From positions 124,001 through 188,000 of the forward strand of contig JABABA010000002.1 in the NCBI GenBank assembly GCA_014238415.1: a stretch of 64,000 nt of DNA, read 5' to 3'. Source of the stretch: Planctomycetota bacterium. Lineage in GTDB: Bacteria > Planctomycetota > UBA1135 > GCA-002686595. The translations under genes and the position numbers were made by a program. The notes beneath the pieces are model-generated. The model saw only the letters and a program-made list of their open reading frames with translations, did no database searches and was not told the DNA's origin. Position 1 is the stretch's first letter, and each line of letters begins with the position of its first letter. Positions 53,818 to 63,428 of this stretch are shown piece by piece.

Positions 53818-55182
53818 GTGAAACCCAAGCAAAGCATCCTTGAAGCCATTGGCAACACGCCTCTCGTTCAACTTCAGCGCCTAGGGGCGGAAACAGGTTG
53901 CACATTCTTCGCCAAGTGCGAATTCCTGAACGCAGGAGGTTCGGTCAAGGACCGCATCGGCCGTCGCATGGTGGAAGAAGCGGAGAAGGCCGGACGCATC
54001 AAGCCTGGGGACACCCTGATCGAACCCACCAGCGGCAATACTGGCATCGGCATGGCCCTGGCCGCTGCGGTCAAGGGCTATCGCATGATCATCACCATGC
54101 CCGAAAAAATGAGCCGCGAGAAACAAGTGGTTCTAGAGGCTCTTGGGGCAGAGATCATTCGTACCCCCACCGAAGCTGCCTGGGATGATCCTGAAAGCCA
54201 TATCGAAGTGGCCAAACAGCTGCAGACGATCCTGCCCAACGCGCACATCCTCGATCAATACTCAAACAAGGACAACCCTGATGCCCACTACCACGATACG
54301 GCCAGGGAGATCTTGGAGCAAACGAATGGCGAACTCGATGTTCTGGTTGCCTCAGCCGGCACCGGCGGAACGATCTCCGGCATCGCCCGCCGCATGAAAG
54401 AAGAAGCGCCCAATGTGCATATCGTAGGCGTCGATCCGGTGGGTTCGATCCTGGCTGGGCCCGGCACCATCAGTTCTTACAAGGTCGAAGGAATCGGGTA
54501 CGACTTCATCCCCGAGGTACTCGATCGCAGTTTGGTGGATGAATGGGTCAAGAGCCAAGACGGACCCTCATTCCAAACCGCCCGCAAGTTGATCCGTCAA
54601 GAGGGTCTCCTATGCGGCGGCTCCTCAGGCTCTGCAATGTGGGCGGCCCTGAAAATAGCGACCGATCGCGGCCCGGGCCAGCGAATCGTTGTAGTGCTGC
54701 CAGATTCAGTACGCAACTACATGACCAAGTTCATGGACGATCGCTGGATGCGCGAGAACGGTTTCGAGAATCTGAGTTGGGAGACCGGTTCCATCAGCGA
54801 AGTCCTGCGCCGCATGCCGCCCCGTGAAATGCTCACCGCATGCGGGAGCGAAAGCGTGCGCGATGCAGTCAGTCGCATGAAGACAGCCGGCGTCAGTCAA
54901 ATGCCCGTGATTGAAGACGGGCGTGTTGCAGGCATTGTCACCGAATCCGACATACTCGGTCGCTTGCTCGACGGTACCGCGCGCATGGAGAACACTGTAG
55001 CCGAGGTAATGGGGCGCAAAGTCGTGACAGTTCATGCCCATGAAGATGCATCGAAGCTGCTTGACCTATTTGCCAACAATTCAATCGGCATAATCGTCGA
55101 GGGCGACAACCGCCTTGTAGGGATCTTGACCAAGATAGACCTGGTGGATCACCTGACCCATCACTTGAACGCGAAAAGCTGA
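53818..55182 (+). CDS. PLP-dependent cystathionine beta-synthase with CBS pair
   Basis: A 454-aa enzyme condensing serine (or O-acetylserine) with homocysteine or sulfide. The PLP core carries IGNTPLVQLQRLGAE, the PLP Lys in LNAGGSVKDRIGRRM, PTSGNTGIGMALAAAVKGY, and GTGGTISGIARRMKEE. A C-terminal tandem CBS domain (about 340-454: MLTACGSESVRDAVSRMKTA and KVVTVHAHEDASKLLDLF) marks it as a cystathionine beta-synthase rather than cysteine synthase; such domains bind AdoMet or adenylates. The start is a GTG at 53818 without clear Shine-Dalgarno. The partner cystathionine gamma-lyase is not in the window. Confidence 0.9.
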   Translation: MKPKQSILEAIGNTPLVQLQRLGAETGCTFFAKCEFLNAGGSVKDRIGRRMVEEAEKAGRIKPGDTLIEPTSGNTGIGMALAAAVKGYRMIITMPEKMSREKQVVLEALGAEIIRTPTEAAWDDPESHIEVAKQLQTILPNAHILDQYSNKDNPDAHYHDTAREILEQTNGELDVLVASAGTGGTISGIARRMKEEAPNVHIVGVDPVGSILAGPGTISSYKVEGIGYDFIPEVLDRSLVDEWVKSQDGPSFQTARKLIRQEGLLCGGSSGSAMWAALKIATDRGPGQRIVVVLPDSVRNYMTKFMDDRWMRENGFENLSWETGSISEVLRRMPPREMLTACGSESVRDAVSRMKTAGVSQMPVIEDGRVAGIVTESDILGRLLDGTARMENTVAEVMGRKVVTVHAHEDASKLLDLFANNSIGIIVEGDNRLVGILTKIDLVDHLTHHLNAKS

Positions 55183-55199
55183 GAGGGTTCCACTCGGAC

Positions 55200-56054
55200 T
55201 CAGGTCAAGTGCGTCAGCAAGTGGCCGAGAGTGCGCGCGAGAAGCCACTCGAGTTCGGGCGCAACCTCTTTCAAGGGATGAGCAGCACCGAAAGTGTGCC
55301 CGGCTTCTGGTTTGATCTCGAGCTCGACGTTTGACATGACCTCGCGGATTCGGCCGGCTGCGCCAGGATCCACCGATTCATCGGCGCTGCCGTGTAACAC
55401 AAGGGTTGCCGCTTCAATTTCCCTGGCAGCGCTCAAAATGTCAAGGTCCTCAGAATTCTGCTCCACGTCTTCCAACATTGCGCTCCCCACTCGCATGATC
55501 TGGCCCGTGCGAGAATTGGGAATATCCAAGAAACCGTCTCTGCGCCAAGACTCCACAGTGGCCTCGTCAAAGAAGTTTGTGACCGAGTCAATAGCGGCCC
55601 ATGTGACCAGGGCCTGCACCCGACATCGTGCCGAATGCAAGAGCGCAATGCCGCCGCCACGACTATGCCCAATCATGCCTATCTGGTCCGCGTCCACGCC
55701 GCCAAGAGCACCGCTCAAGAGATGCTCATGCACACGCTTCACATCTTCAAGTTGGCGGCTGAAAGTATCGGCCTCAAAGGCGGCTAGGTCCGAAAAATCC
55801 ACCCCGTCCGCGCCCACACCGCTGCCCGAGGTATTGAAACGTACGGCTGTGAAACCGGCCTCAGCCAGACCACAAGCAAGAAGTGGAAAGAAGCCCCAAT
55901 CCATGAACCCCTTGAAGCCGTGAAGAATCAGGACCGCCGGAGCCGGATCGGCGCGCGTCCCGGTGAGACGCGATACCACGCCGCGTATTGTTCGTCGATG
56001 TTCACCTTGGTAGGTCAGCTCGAAATTCTCTTCCTCAACAGCTGCGTTCTTCAT
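55200..56054 (-). CDS. alpha/beta hydrolase family protein
   Basis: A 284-aa serine hydrolase. Fold marks: PAPAVLILHGFKGFMDWGFF (oxyanion region), AVRFNTSGSG, nucleophile elbow IGMIGHSRGGGIALLH (Ser in GHSRG), the acid in VLHGSADESVDP, and the catalytic His in EAGHTFGAAHP. It resembles dienelactone-hydrolase or peptidase-like alpha/beta hydrolases, and the substrate is unknown. No signal peptide. Its start overlaps the moeA stop by one base, so the two are co-transcribed. Confidence 0.85.
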   Translation of the reverse strand: MKNAAVEEENFELTYQGEHRRTIRGVVSRLTGTRADPAPAVLILHGFKGFMDWGFFPLLACGLAEAGFTAVRFNTSGSGVGADGVDFSDLAAFEADTFSRQLEDVKRVHEHLLSGALGGVDADQIGMIGHSRGGGIALLHSARCRVQALVTWAAIDSVTNFFDEATVESWRRDGFLDIPNSRTGQIMRVGSAMLEDVEQNSEDLDILSAAREIEAATLVLHGSADESVDPGAAGRIREVMSNVELEIKPEAGHTFGAAHPLKEVAPELEWLLARTLGHLLTHLT

Positions 56055-57277
56055 CAGCAGCAGGTCGGGTCTCCGCCCACTCGCGCAGGCATTACAGAAT
56101 GCTCGCCGACTCCCTGACCCAAGTAAGGCAAGAATTGCAAGAGAGTGCCCCGGCTCCAGGCCCCCCCTGCAGCCAGATCCACAAGCCCATCCGCAGCGGT
56201 GGCTGAATACAAGTCCCCACTACCATTCCAGGTCACAGGGTGAAGCCCATCTCTGTCGAGGCGCGCCGGCAAGAAGAGCCGCCTCTTGCCTCGGTGTTGG
56301 TAATCCAGGGCCAAAGGACGCTTCACCCATGCGGGTTTCCAATTCCCCATGAAACGTCCAAGCAGAGGCGCAAGGAAAAGATGTGCCGTAGCCAACACAC
56401 TGACCGGGTTACCGGGCAAGCCCAACAAGATCTTGCCGTCAGAGCGCTGGGCCAGAAGCACCGGCTTCCCCGGTTGCATCGCGACCTTGTGCAGCACCAC
56501 CTCAAAGCCCAGGTCCATTGCCACGCCAGGCACCAGGTCGCGCTCGCCCATGGACACGCCGCCCACAGTGACCACCACATCCGACCGATCCGCCAGAGTT
56601 TGCAGGGTCGCCTTCAAATGTTGCGCTTCATCCCGGGCATGGCTGCGCTCTGCCGACACCCCGAGAGTCTTAGCGAGAGCTGAGAGCAAAGGTCCATTGC
56701 AATCCACAACACCAGCTGGCCCATCGGACCCCACCTCATCCCCAGTAGTGCAGATCCCAAGACGCGGAAGTTCGTAGACCTCTAGCTCGTGAGCCCCCGC
56801 CATGGCGGCCGCAGCAACACCTGTCGCCGACATCCTTGTACCCGCTTGCAGGACCAGGTCCCCCCGCCGCGCATCCTCACCCCTGGGTGCCACATTCCGC
56901 CCAGGGCGCAATTCATACCCTTCAGCAATTGTCAGGCGCTCGCCGTCGCGCTCGGTGTTCTCCACTGGAACGACGCAACACCCCGCAGGCACCGGCGCTC
57001 CAGTCATGATTGCCACAGCCTCCCCCGGCGCCAGACTTTCGTCACGGCGCTCCCCTGCCAGCACGGTTCCAACCACGCGAAAGGAAAGCTCCTTGCCTGG
57101 CAACAAAGCAAACCCATCCATGGTCCCCCGATCAAAAGGCGGCTGATCTTGGGACGCGCAAACGTCCTGGGCCAAGACCATGCCCACAGCTTCTGTAACC
57201 GAAACCGTCAAGCGCTTCGTTTCAATCGGCAGATCCTTGAGCAGGATCAGGGCATCGTCATAGGACAAGAGCTGCAT
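56054..57277 (-). CDS. moeA: molybdopterin molybdenumtransferase
   Basis: A 407-aa MoeA, which inserts molybdate into adenylated molybdopterin. Family marks: SVTEAVGMVLAQDVCASQDQ, PPFDRGTMDGFAL, AVAIMTGAPVPAG, RGEDARRGDLVL, and in the MoCF domain LGICTTGDEV, DCNGPLLSALAKTLG, VVTVGGVSMGERDLVPG, then KILLGLPGNPVSVLATAHLF. Length normal. No other molybdenum cofactor gene is in the window. The 163 bp upstream include a 37-codon ORF that is probably a remnant. Confidence 0.93.
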   Translation of the reverse strand: MQLLSYDDALILLKDLPIETKRLTVSVTEAVGMVLAQDVCASQDQPPFDRGTMDGFALLPGKELSFRVVGTVLAGERRDESLAPGEAVAIMTGAPVPAGCCVVPVENTERDGERLTIAEGYELRPGRNVAPRGEDARRGDLVLQAGTRMSATGVAAAAMAGAHELEVYELPRLGICTTGDEVGSDGPAGVVDCNGPLLSALAKTLGVSAERSHARDEAQHLKATLQTLADRSDVVVTVGGVSMGERDLVPGVAMDLGFEVVLHKVAMQPGKPVLLAQRSDGKILLGLPGNPVSVLATAHLFLAPLLGRFMGNWKPAWVKRPLALDYQHRGKRRLFLPARLDRDGLHPVTWNGSGDLYSATAADGLVDLAAGGAWSRGTLLQFLPYLGQGVGEHSVMPARVGGDPTCC

Positions 57278-57440
57278 CTGAGGTGCGGTTTTGGGACATG
57301 GTCAAACCATGAGTCGTGGAGTTCCTCTGCCAGATCCATCAGCTCGCTGATAGGGATCACATGGCTGTGATGTTACAGGAACAAACTCTCCTCGGGAGGC
57401 TCAACAACCGCCCCGTGATTGAAACTCCTCAGAGCCCGGC

Positions 57441-58337
57441 TCATCCATCAAACAAGCCCCCTTGGGTCCGGGGCTCGGTGATTTCCGCCAGGTGTGGGAA
57501 CGCCTCGACGATCTCGTCCGGAGCAGGCACCGATTGCCGCCCGTTGAACAGCCACTTGAACTCCAGGGCATTGGCAAAAGCCTGACCTTCGAAATGGTTG
57601 TTGGTTACGACCCAGGTCTGGTCAACCTCTTGCGAAATCTCGTCAGCGTGCTTGGCGAGAGCCCCGACTTCGGCTGGGGTGTAGAGGTAGTCGTAACGCT
57701 CGTCGCGTCCCACATCCCGATTGAACCAACTCTGTTGGTTGCGACCGTGCAGACGTAGGTAGCCGATGGGTCCGATTGGAGAAAAACGTTTGGGCGGATG
57801 ATCCCAAGCATCAGGCAAATCGATATGAGCCAGTGAGTAGCCCAACCCTTGAATACTGGCCAAGGCAGGGGGTTCAAACCAGGATCGATGGCGCACTTCC
57901 AAGATCAGGGGCAATTCAGCCAGCAGGCTTCGAATCAGGCCCAGACGGCGTACATTGTCCGGTTGCTCATGAAAGCTCGCTGGAAACTGAACAAGGACTC
58001 CATCGAGAATTCCCGACCGGATCAAGGGCTCCAGAGCTGATTGAAACGACAACGCACGAAGCTCCAATGGGCCTGTTTCGGCAAGATCCACATGCCTATG
58101 GGTAAAGGACTGGTGCAGTTTGACAATGAAGTGAAATTGAGGCTCGCTCTTTACTTGTTCGGCCCACTTGGCCACCACCTCGCTCCGGGCCTCGGCATAG
58201 AACGTGGAGTTGACCTCGACTCCGTCGAAGCAACGGGACAGAACTTGCAAGGGGTGAAAACCCGGCGGCTTGCGTTTGGGATAGACGCTGCCTTCCCAAT
58301 CCGGATAGGACCAGCCTGCGGTGCCGACGCGTATCAC
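57441..58337 (-). CDS. DUF72 domain-containing protein
   Basis: A 298-aa TIM-barrel-like protein of the DUF72 family (YecE). Typical pattern: IRVGTAGWSYPDWEGSVYP at the start, then VEVNSTFYAEARSEVVAKWA, the KLHQSFTHRH region, GVLVQFPASFHEQPDNVRRL, LEVRHRSWFE, and YLRLHGRNQQSWF near the end. The biochemical role is not established. It overlaps the acyltransferase gene upstream by 4 nt. Confidence 0.9.
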   Translation of the reverse strand: MIRVGTAGWSYPDWEGSVYPKRKPPGFHPLQVLSRCFDGVEVNSTFYAEARSEVVAKWAEQVKSEPQFHFIVKLHQSFTHRHVDLAETGPLELRALSFQSALEPLIRSGILDGVLVQFPASFHEQPDNVRRLGLIRSLLAELPLILEVRHRSWFEPPALASIQGLGYSLAHIDLPDAWDHPPKRFSPIGPIGYLRLHGRNQQSWFNRDVGRDERYDYLYTPAEVGALAKHADEISQEVDQTWVVTNNHFEGQAFANALEFKWLFNGRQSVPAPDEIVEAFPHLAEITEPRTQGGLFDG

Positions 58338-59074
58338 TTTTCGAACTCCAGACCCATGGTTCGCGCGGCCTCCTGCTCCACCTCGATCAAGGCCTCTCGA
58401 ATCGCGGGAGTACTGCTCCGCACCTGTTGATCATCGAATTCGGGGTCCACCATGATCGGCGCCCCTACAACCACCAATATGCGACTGAAAGGCTTGGGTA
58501 CAGTGAAACGATCCCAGGAAGCCATGCGCCAGGAACGACTGACCGCGATCCCAATGGGCAGGATCGGATAGCCCGTGCGATGGGCAAGAAAAGGCACTCC
58601 ATCAGTCATTGAGTGCATGGGGCCCCGAGGACCGTCTGGGGTGATGGCAACGGAAGCCCCACCGCTCAGAGTATTCATCATCTCCTTCATTGCCCGCGCG
58701 CCCCCGCGACTGGATGAACCCTCCACCACAGGAATGCGCAGACCCCGCAAGAGCGCCATGGACAGTTGCCCGTCCGCGGAAGGGGAAACCAGCACCGCCA
58801 GGTTGAACCTTTTCAATGATCGCACCGCCGGCAGACTCCTTCCGTGCCAAAAGACTCCGAGGGCACCTTTTTCTTTCAAGATCTTGATGGCCTCTGGATC
58901 TTTGGAAGTCAACCGCACACGCCAAGAGGAGGAAATCAACCAGTAGATCGGAGCCCCAAACCAGGTCAGGATCGGCAGAAGAATGCGCCGCCGTGTTTGC
59001 CGTACACGCTTGGACGCTCGGTGCTTGCGAGGGACGCCTGCAGCCCCCTCAGGCTCTCCTCCGTGTCTGGCCAT
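58334..59074 (-). CDS. DUF374-type lysophospholipid acyltransferase family protein
   Basis: A 246-aa protein of the DUF374 group of LPLAT-like acyltransferases, related to Kdo-lipid A acyltransferases and glycerol acyltransferases. Marks: GALGVFWHGRSLPAVRSLKR (catalytic-type H near FWHG), LAVLVSPSADGQLSMALLRG, VVEGSSSRGGARAMKEMMN, ASVAITPDGPRGPMHSMTDG, then FLAHRTGYPILPIGIAVSRS. One membrane-proximal helix (ILLPILTWFGAPIYWLISSS) lies near the N-terminus. The ATG at 59074 is used; 22 extra residues are possible. It may acylate lipid A or phospholipid. Confidence 0.82.
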   Translation of the reverse strand: MARHGGEPEGAAGVPRKHRASKRVRQTRRRILLPILTWFGAPIYWLISSSWRVRLTSKDPEAIKILKEKGALGVFWHGRSLPAVRSLKRFNLAVLVSPSADGQLSMALLRGLRIPVVEGSSSRGGARAMKEMMNTLSGGASVAITPDGPRGPMHSMTDGVPFLAHRTGYPILPIGIAVSRSWRMASWDRFTVPKPFSRILVVVGAPIMVDPEFDDQQVRSSTPAIREALIEVEQEAARTMGLEFEK

Positions 59075-59140
59075 AGGGCGCAGAATAGCAAGCCGGTGCG
59101 CCCAAGATGAGCGCCCCGGAACAAGGAAGCCAACAGGCAA

Positions 59141-60940
59141 TCAGTCGTCCACGGCTGAGCCCAATAGGGTCCCCAGACCACCTACCCCAAACAGGGCCAT
59201 CTCAGGCCCGAAGGACGATTCTGAATGGTAGCGGATGCCACCGGAAACACGCGTCTTCCAACGACGGGCGGGCGCAAAATGCTGGCTGAAAGTGCTGGCC
59301 TCAGGCAAATTGCTCAAGATTGACTCCCTGGACGGCGCCTGGTCATGCTGCGTTTCATCTTCAGAGGGCGGTGGCACCGCCATGCTGACCAGGCCCTTGA
59401 CCGCCCCATACAGTCCGGCCACAACCTGAATCCAGTCCGCATGACTGACTTCCAAAGAGCCCTGAGGCCATTGGCCTCCCGCCAGAGGAGTGGCCGGAAG
59501 TCCCTTGGCCTTGGCCAGGGCACGAACGGCGCGCTTGGCGTGGGTTGCGCTCAATGTCACCAGCAATCGATCCCCCGCAACCACAAAGGTAGGCTTGAGC
59601 ATCGTGGTCAGATTGCGCACAAGGCCACCTAGAATAGCCGGCATGGCTTCCGATTCGGAGCTCTCCCGCAGAGACTCGAGGGTGTAGAGGTTTCGCTTGC
59701 GATAGGCTTTTGTGGTCAGGCGGATGCCTTCTGGCGGGTCTTGACCAAGGGACTCCATCCAGGTGTCAAGGGCTTCATAGGCCTTTGCTGGATCCTTCAA
59801 CGGAATAGCCAGATGAACGGCGGGCGCTGCCATCACGCTCAGATTCCTGGGCAATGAGATGATCACCCGCTCCCCCAATTGAGCGAAGAACGCCTGGGCC
59901 CCTTTGGACTGGTCAGTGATCAGGCCTTCGGTACGCAGCAACTTTTCCAGGGCCTCGCCATCAAGGGAGACAGCGAACGCAACTGCGGCCTCAGGATGGG
60001 TCAAGTCGAGGGGTTCTCCCTCTAGGGCCTTCGCGCCAAATACCCCAAGCTGCCTGTCAGACGCAAAGTGGCCATCCACATGGTAGAGGCCTTCGTGCAG
60101 TTCCACCCGCCAAACGCCCCCGCGACCAAACATGGTGAAATATGGACCCAGAATCCCTTCTGCAAGTGGCATCAAGGCCTGGGTCAGATCACTCGATTGA
60201 TCCCACAGCCCTTCCTTGAGTTCCGCCTCGAGAACTACCAGCCCCTTGGGCTCGCCCAGGGGAGAAGCTGCTCGGGTCACCGCTTCAGGGTGGGGCTCCC
60301 AACCCCTCCTCCAGCTTTGCGGCGAAAGCAGCGCAAGGCGGGTGCCTTGGACGAAAAGCACCAAGGCTTCCCGGGACTCGCCAGGAGGATCCTGCTCCGG
60401 GCCCCCGGTTCGAACGCTGAAATGGGCCAGATGGACAGGACCCCGGGCCTCGCCCTTCACCTCCACATCAATAGCTGCCGCCCCTGGAACCTTGGTCAGG
60501 ACCCCATGAACCCTGTCGTACGCCCGAGCCGCAAGATTGGAGTCGACAAAGTCGACAACCAGGCGAAATTGGAACTGATCAAACTCTGCAGGAATCTCAC
60601 CCTCCTGCAAGGCCGTCCCCCAGTCCATAGCAGCAACAGACGAAAAGGAAATCGAAATCCCCTCCATACCAACCAAAAGGCTCTGAGCATCCCCCCAGGC
60701 GAATGACGAAACCTCCTCAAAGCCTGCCGCGATATCTCCGCCAGCTACCGTCCTGATTCCGGCAACCAGCGCCTGAATCTCGGGCTCGGCAAAGACCCGA
60801 CCTGCCGCCGTCTCGGGATAAGCGTCCAGGTAGCCCTGAATCCGAGGTAGAGCAACATAGGCTGGGGTGTCCTCGGGGTGCAGGGCACGATGATCAACCT
60901 GTGGGGAGAGGGCCAGGAGAAAGGCCAGTGATGCAGTCAT
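59141..60940 (-). CDS. large exported protein of unknown function
   Basis: I do not recognise this 599-aa protein. The ATG at 60940 gives a short hydrophobic start (MTASLAFLLALSPQVDHRA), possibly a minimal signal peptide; an in-frame ORF upstream lacks one. The body is beta-rich with repeated patterns such as AVAFAVSLDGEALEKLLRTE, PAVHLAIPLKDPAKAYEALD and FRLVVDFVDSNLAARAYDRV. Two similar VFVQGTRLALLSPQSW and VAGDRLLVTLSATHAKRAV segments suggest internal duplication of a domain found in planctomycete DUF3352-like exported proteins. It is 66 bp upstream of the acyltransferase gene in the same direction. Confidence 0.6.
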   Translation of the reverse strand: MTASLAFLLALSPQVDHRALHPEDTPAYVALPRIQGYLDAYPETAAGRVFAEPEIQALVAGIRTVAGGDIAAGFEEVSSFAWGDAQSLLVGMEGISISFSSVAAMDWGTALQEGEIPAEFDQFQFRLVVDFVDSNLAARAYDRVHGVLTKVPGAAAIDVEVKGEARGPVHLAHFSVRTGGPEQDPPGESREALVLFVQGTRLALLSPQSWRRGWEPHPEAVTRAASPLGEPKGLVVLEAELKEGLWDQSSDLTQALMPLAEGILGPYFTMFGRGGVWRVELHEGLYHVDGHFASDRQLGVFGAKALEGEPLDLTHPEAAVAFAVSLDGEALEKLLRTEGLITDQSKGAQAFFAQLGERVIISLPRNLSVMAAPAVHLAIPLKDPAKAYEALDTWMESLGQDPPEGIRLTTKAYRKRNLYTLESLRESSESEAMPAILGGLVRNLTTMLKPTFVVAGDRLLVTLSATHAKRAVRALAKAKGLPATPLAGGQWPQGSLEVSHADWIQVVAGLYGAVKGLVSMAVPPPSEDETQHDQAPSRESILSNLPEASTFSQHFAPARRWKTRVSGGIRYHSESSFGPEMALFGVGGLGTLLGSAVDD

Positions 60941-61192
60941 AGGAGGTGGAATACGGAGGTCAGGGGCAATCATGCCGAGTTTGATCCGGAAGTCCTCATT
61001 TCGAGGGAATATTGCACGTAGGGGGGGCAGATTTCCAAGCGAAGCTCCAAGGATGGAATCTCCCGGCCGATCAATCAGTACCATCCACAGAGTTCGATCG
61101 GGACGAGGGCCCCTGCCTGACTAGAATGCCGCCCGATTCCCGCACCCAAGAACTGCCCCAGCGGGGCGTATTTCCTCCGACCAACCACCACC
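60941..61192. promoter_or_regulatory. divergent region between the exported protein and cyclophilin genes
   Basis: 252 bp holding the start signals of both genes. No clear -35/-10 or operator could be fixed, and no ribosome-binding site is evident on either side. Confidence 0.35.
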
Positions 61193-62206
61193 ATGGCCAA
61201 GCACAAGGCTCCCACCCAGGTCACCATCCTCCGCGAGGAGAAGTCTCTCTTCATGACCACGGTCGATCGATTCTGGAAGCCGGTCGCCCTGATCACCGTA
61301 ATTCTCTCAAGCCTTCTGCTCTACAATATCTGGACCGAACAGCAAACTGCAGCCGGTGCTGGTCTGGAATGGGTCCCCCTGGACGATGCGATCCGAGAGG
61401 TCGATCTAGAAGCCATCACCCTTGTTCGCGAACAAAGCACAGGAACCAAAATCGAGCCCTGGGCACTACTGGCCGAAGGTCAAGCGGCCCTCAACAGCGG
61501 TGAAGAGGCTCTGGCGCAGGAGGCATTCACCAGCCTCAGCACCACCAACGACCCCGTGCTGAGCAAGCTCGAACTTCCTATCGGCCCCGATGGCAGCCTC
61601 TCAACCATTGCTGCGCACCTGACCCTGGCTGCTGAAGCGCAGGCCACCTGGAACGCCGAAAACCCGATCCTGAGCAACCCTGACCCTGCAGGCGGGATGC
61701 CAAAAGTTGTCTTTGAAACCGATCTGGGCGAGATTGAGGTAACGCTCTACATGGACCGAGCCCCGATCCACTCCAAGAACATGGTCAAACTGGCGAGCGA
61801 GGGGTTCTACGACGGGACCCTGTTCCACCGGGTGGTCAATGTTCCCTCCATGTGGATCGTGCAAGGTGGTGACCCCAACTCGATTGAGGGTGACCCATCC
61901 ACATGGGGCCAAGGTGGCCCAGGCTATACCCAGACCCCTGAGAAGAATGGACTGGTCCACGCCAGAGGATTCGTCTCCGCAGCCTCGCCTTCAGCGGGGT
62001 CTCAGAGCAACGGCAGCCAGTTTTTCTTCACCCTCAGTCCATGCCATCACCTGGACGGTGGACACACGGTATTTGGGCAAATCACATCCGGTCTTTCGAT
62101 AGTTGAAGAAATCGGAAAAGGCGAGATTCGCCCACCCGCCGGCGGCTCTTCGGACATTCCTGTTGAGCCGATCAAGGTCACCGGGACAAAAGTCAGTGGT
62201 GCCTGA
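61193..62206 (+). CDS. membrane-anchored cyclophilin-type peptidyl-prolyl isomerase
   Basis: A 337-aa protein with an N-terminal transmembrane anchor (about 28-47: PVALITVILSSLLLYNIWTE) and a C-terminal cyclophilin domain (about 165-335). Catalytic-type segments: MVKLASEGFYDGTLFHRVVN (with the FHRV active-site Arg), WIVQGGDPNSIEG, GSQFFFTLSPCHHLDGGHTV and FGQITSGLSIVEEIG. A helical region of about 110 residues links anchor and enzyme. Topology suggests periplasmic folding activity. Confidence 0.9.
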   Translation: MAKHKAPTQVTILREEKSLFMTTVDRFWKPVALITVILSSLLLYNIWTEQQTAAGAGLEWVPLDDAIREVDLEAITLVREQSTGTKIEPWALLAEGQAALNSGEEALAQEAFTSLSTTNDPVLSKLELPIGPDGSLSTIAAHLTLAAEAQATWNAENPILSNPDPAGGMPKVVFETDLGEIEVTLYMDRAPIHSKNMVKLASEGFYDGTLFHRVVNVPSMWIVQGGDPNSIEGDPSTWGQGGPGYTQTPEKNGLVHARGFVSAASPSAGSQSNGSQFFFTLSPCHHLDGGHTVFGQITSGLSIVEEIGKGEIRPPAGGSSDIPVEPIKVTGTKVSGA

Positions 62207-62511
62207 TCAGCGCTTTCTGACTCATTGCTGAACCGAGTTGCTAACAAGTGCCCACCGGGGTGTGGGCGCCTGTCAAAGTGCTGCGAACGCTCGGTATGCA
62301 AAAGTCGAACAGTCTCGCTGTTTCCTGCAAGGCCTACCGCCGACATAAACCCTTATACAGCAAAGGTTTACACGCCAGACCCCCAGCTCGGTAAGCTCCA
62401 ACCGAAACCCCTAAGAAGGTTGCGCCCGCATCCTGAAGGAAGGACCAGTGAGTACCCCCATCTTTTCCACAAGCAATCCACAGCCCGGGGAGAGGATGCC
62501 GTGGCTTCAAG
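62207..62511. other. 305-bp spacer with hairpin and DnaA-box-like sequences
   Basis: No credible gene. An 8-bp stem GTGCCCAC...GTGGGCGC (with one wobble, 62248-62269) may terminate the cyclophilin transcript. TTTTCCACA (62463-62471) matches the relaxed DnaA-box consensus, and a weaker CAATCCACA lies 2 bp further on. Confidence 0.4.
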
Positions 62512-63393
62512 TCAGATTTCCTCGCCGGGGGCCAGGCGTGTCATCAGGTGCTCTAGTTGTCGACGGTCACTGAACTTCAAAACCACCCGGCCTGTGTAGG
62601 AATCAGAGCACTGAACCTCTGCGGTCAAGCCCAGGCTCTTTTCAATTCTACGCCTGAAATCTACCTGCCAGCTCGGAAGGTCGGGCGCCTTCTTGGAGAC
62701 CTTGCCCTGATTGCTGGCCGTTGACTTGCCCTGCTCTTCGGCAAGCGGGGCCTCACCCCGAACCAGACGCTCGGTTGCCCTCACTGACAGGTCTTCCCGT
62801 ACAGCAACCTCAAGGGCAGCACGCTGCTCTTTATCTCCGTTGAGCCCGGCGAGCGCTCTGGCATGACCAAAGGTCACAAGACCACTGACCAGGGCTTCTT
62901 GGACCTCTCTAGCGAGGTCCAACAGACGAAGATGGTTGGTAACCGCGGTCCGGCTGACCCCCACCCGCTGGGCGACCTGGTCTTGAGTCAGACCCGTTCG
63001 CTTGATCATCTCCTGAAAGCCGTTGGCCTTTTCGATGGCGTCCAGGTCCTCCCTTTGAAGGTTTTCAATCAAGGCCATCTCCAACACCTGATCATCATCA
63101 GCCGACTTGACCACCACCGGTATTTCAGTCAATCCTGAGAGACGCGCCGCCCTCCAGCGTCGCTCCCCTGCGACAATTTCAAAAGACCCGTCCACCGGAC
63201 GAACGCAAATGGGCTGCAGGACCCCGTGTCGGAGGATGCTCTCCTTCAGGGTGTCAAGAGCCTCGGTCACGAAGACCTTGCGGGGCTGATTTGGATTGGG
63301 TCGAATCCGAGCTATGGGCAGGGAGATCTGAGCTTCATCCTTGGGTGAAGTGTCGGGAATCAAAGAGCCGAGGCCACGTCCGAGTGCTGTCAT
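62512..63393 (-). CDS. parB: chromosome partitioning protein ParB
   Basis: A 293-aa ParB/Spo0J. It has LPIARIRPNPNQPRKVF (box I), the CTP-binding EIVAGERRWRAARLSGL, MALIENLQREDLDAIEKANG, the parS-reading helix-turn-helix GLTQDQVAQRVGVSRTAVTN, VTFGHARALAGL, and a C-terminal dimerisation domain (RIEKSLGLTAEV, then VLKFSDRRQLEHLM). It loads onto parS sites and slides as a CTP-gated clamp for chromosome segregation. Two parS palindromes lie just upstream. No parA is adjacent. Confidence 0.94.
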   Translation of the reverse strand: MTALGRGLGSLIPDTSPKDEAQISLPIARIRPNPNQPRKVFVTEALDTLKESILRHGVLQPICVRPVDGSFEIVAGERRWRAARLSGLTEIPVVVKSADDDQVLEMALIENLQREDLDAIEKANGFQEMIKRTGLTQDQVAQRVGVSRTAVTNHLRLLDLAREVQEALVSGLVTFGHARALAGLNGDKEQRAALEVAVREDLSVRATERLVRGEAPLAEEQGKSTASNQGKVSKKAPDLPSWQVDFRRRIEKSLGLTAEVQCSDSYTGRVVLKFSDRRQLEHLMTRLAPGEEI

Positions 63394-63412
63394 TTGGGTC
63401 TATTGGGTCCAA

Positions 63413-63428
63413 TGTTCCACGTGGAACA
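63413..63428. promoter_or_regulatory. parS site 1
   Basis: TGTTCCACGTGGAACA is a perfect 16-bp palindrome matching the bacterial parS consensus (TGTTNCACGTGAAACA) but for one base. It sits 20 bp upstream of the parB start. Confidence 0.9.

Noticed and set aside
57247-57360. 37-codon GTG ORF (start VIPISELMDLAEELHDSWFD) upstream of moeA on the minus strand
   Set aside because: Looks protein-like but overlaps the moeA start by 31 nt and ends abruptly; at most a truncated remnant of a larger gene.
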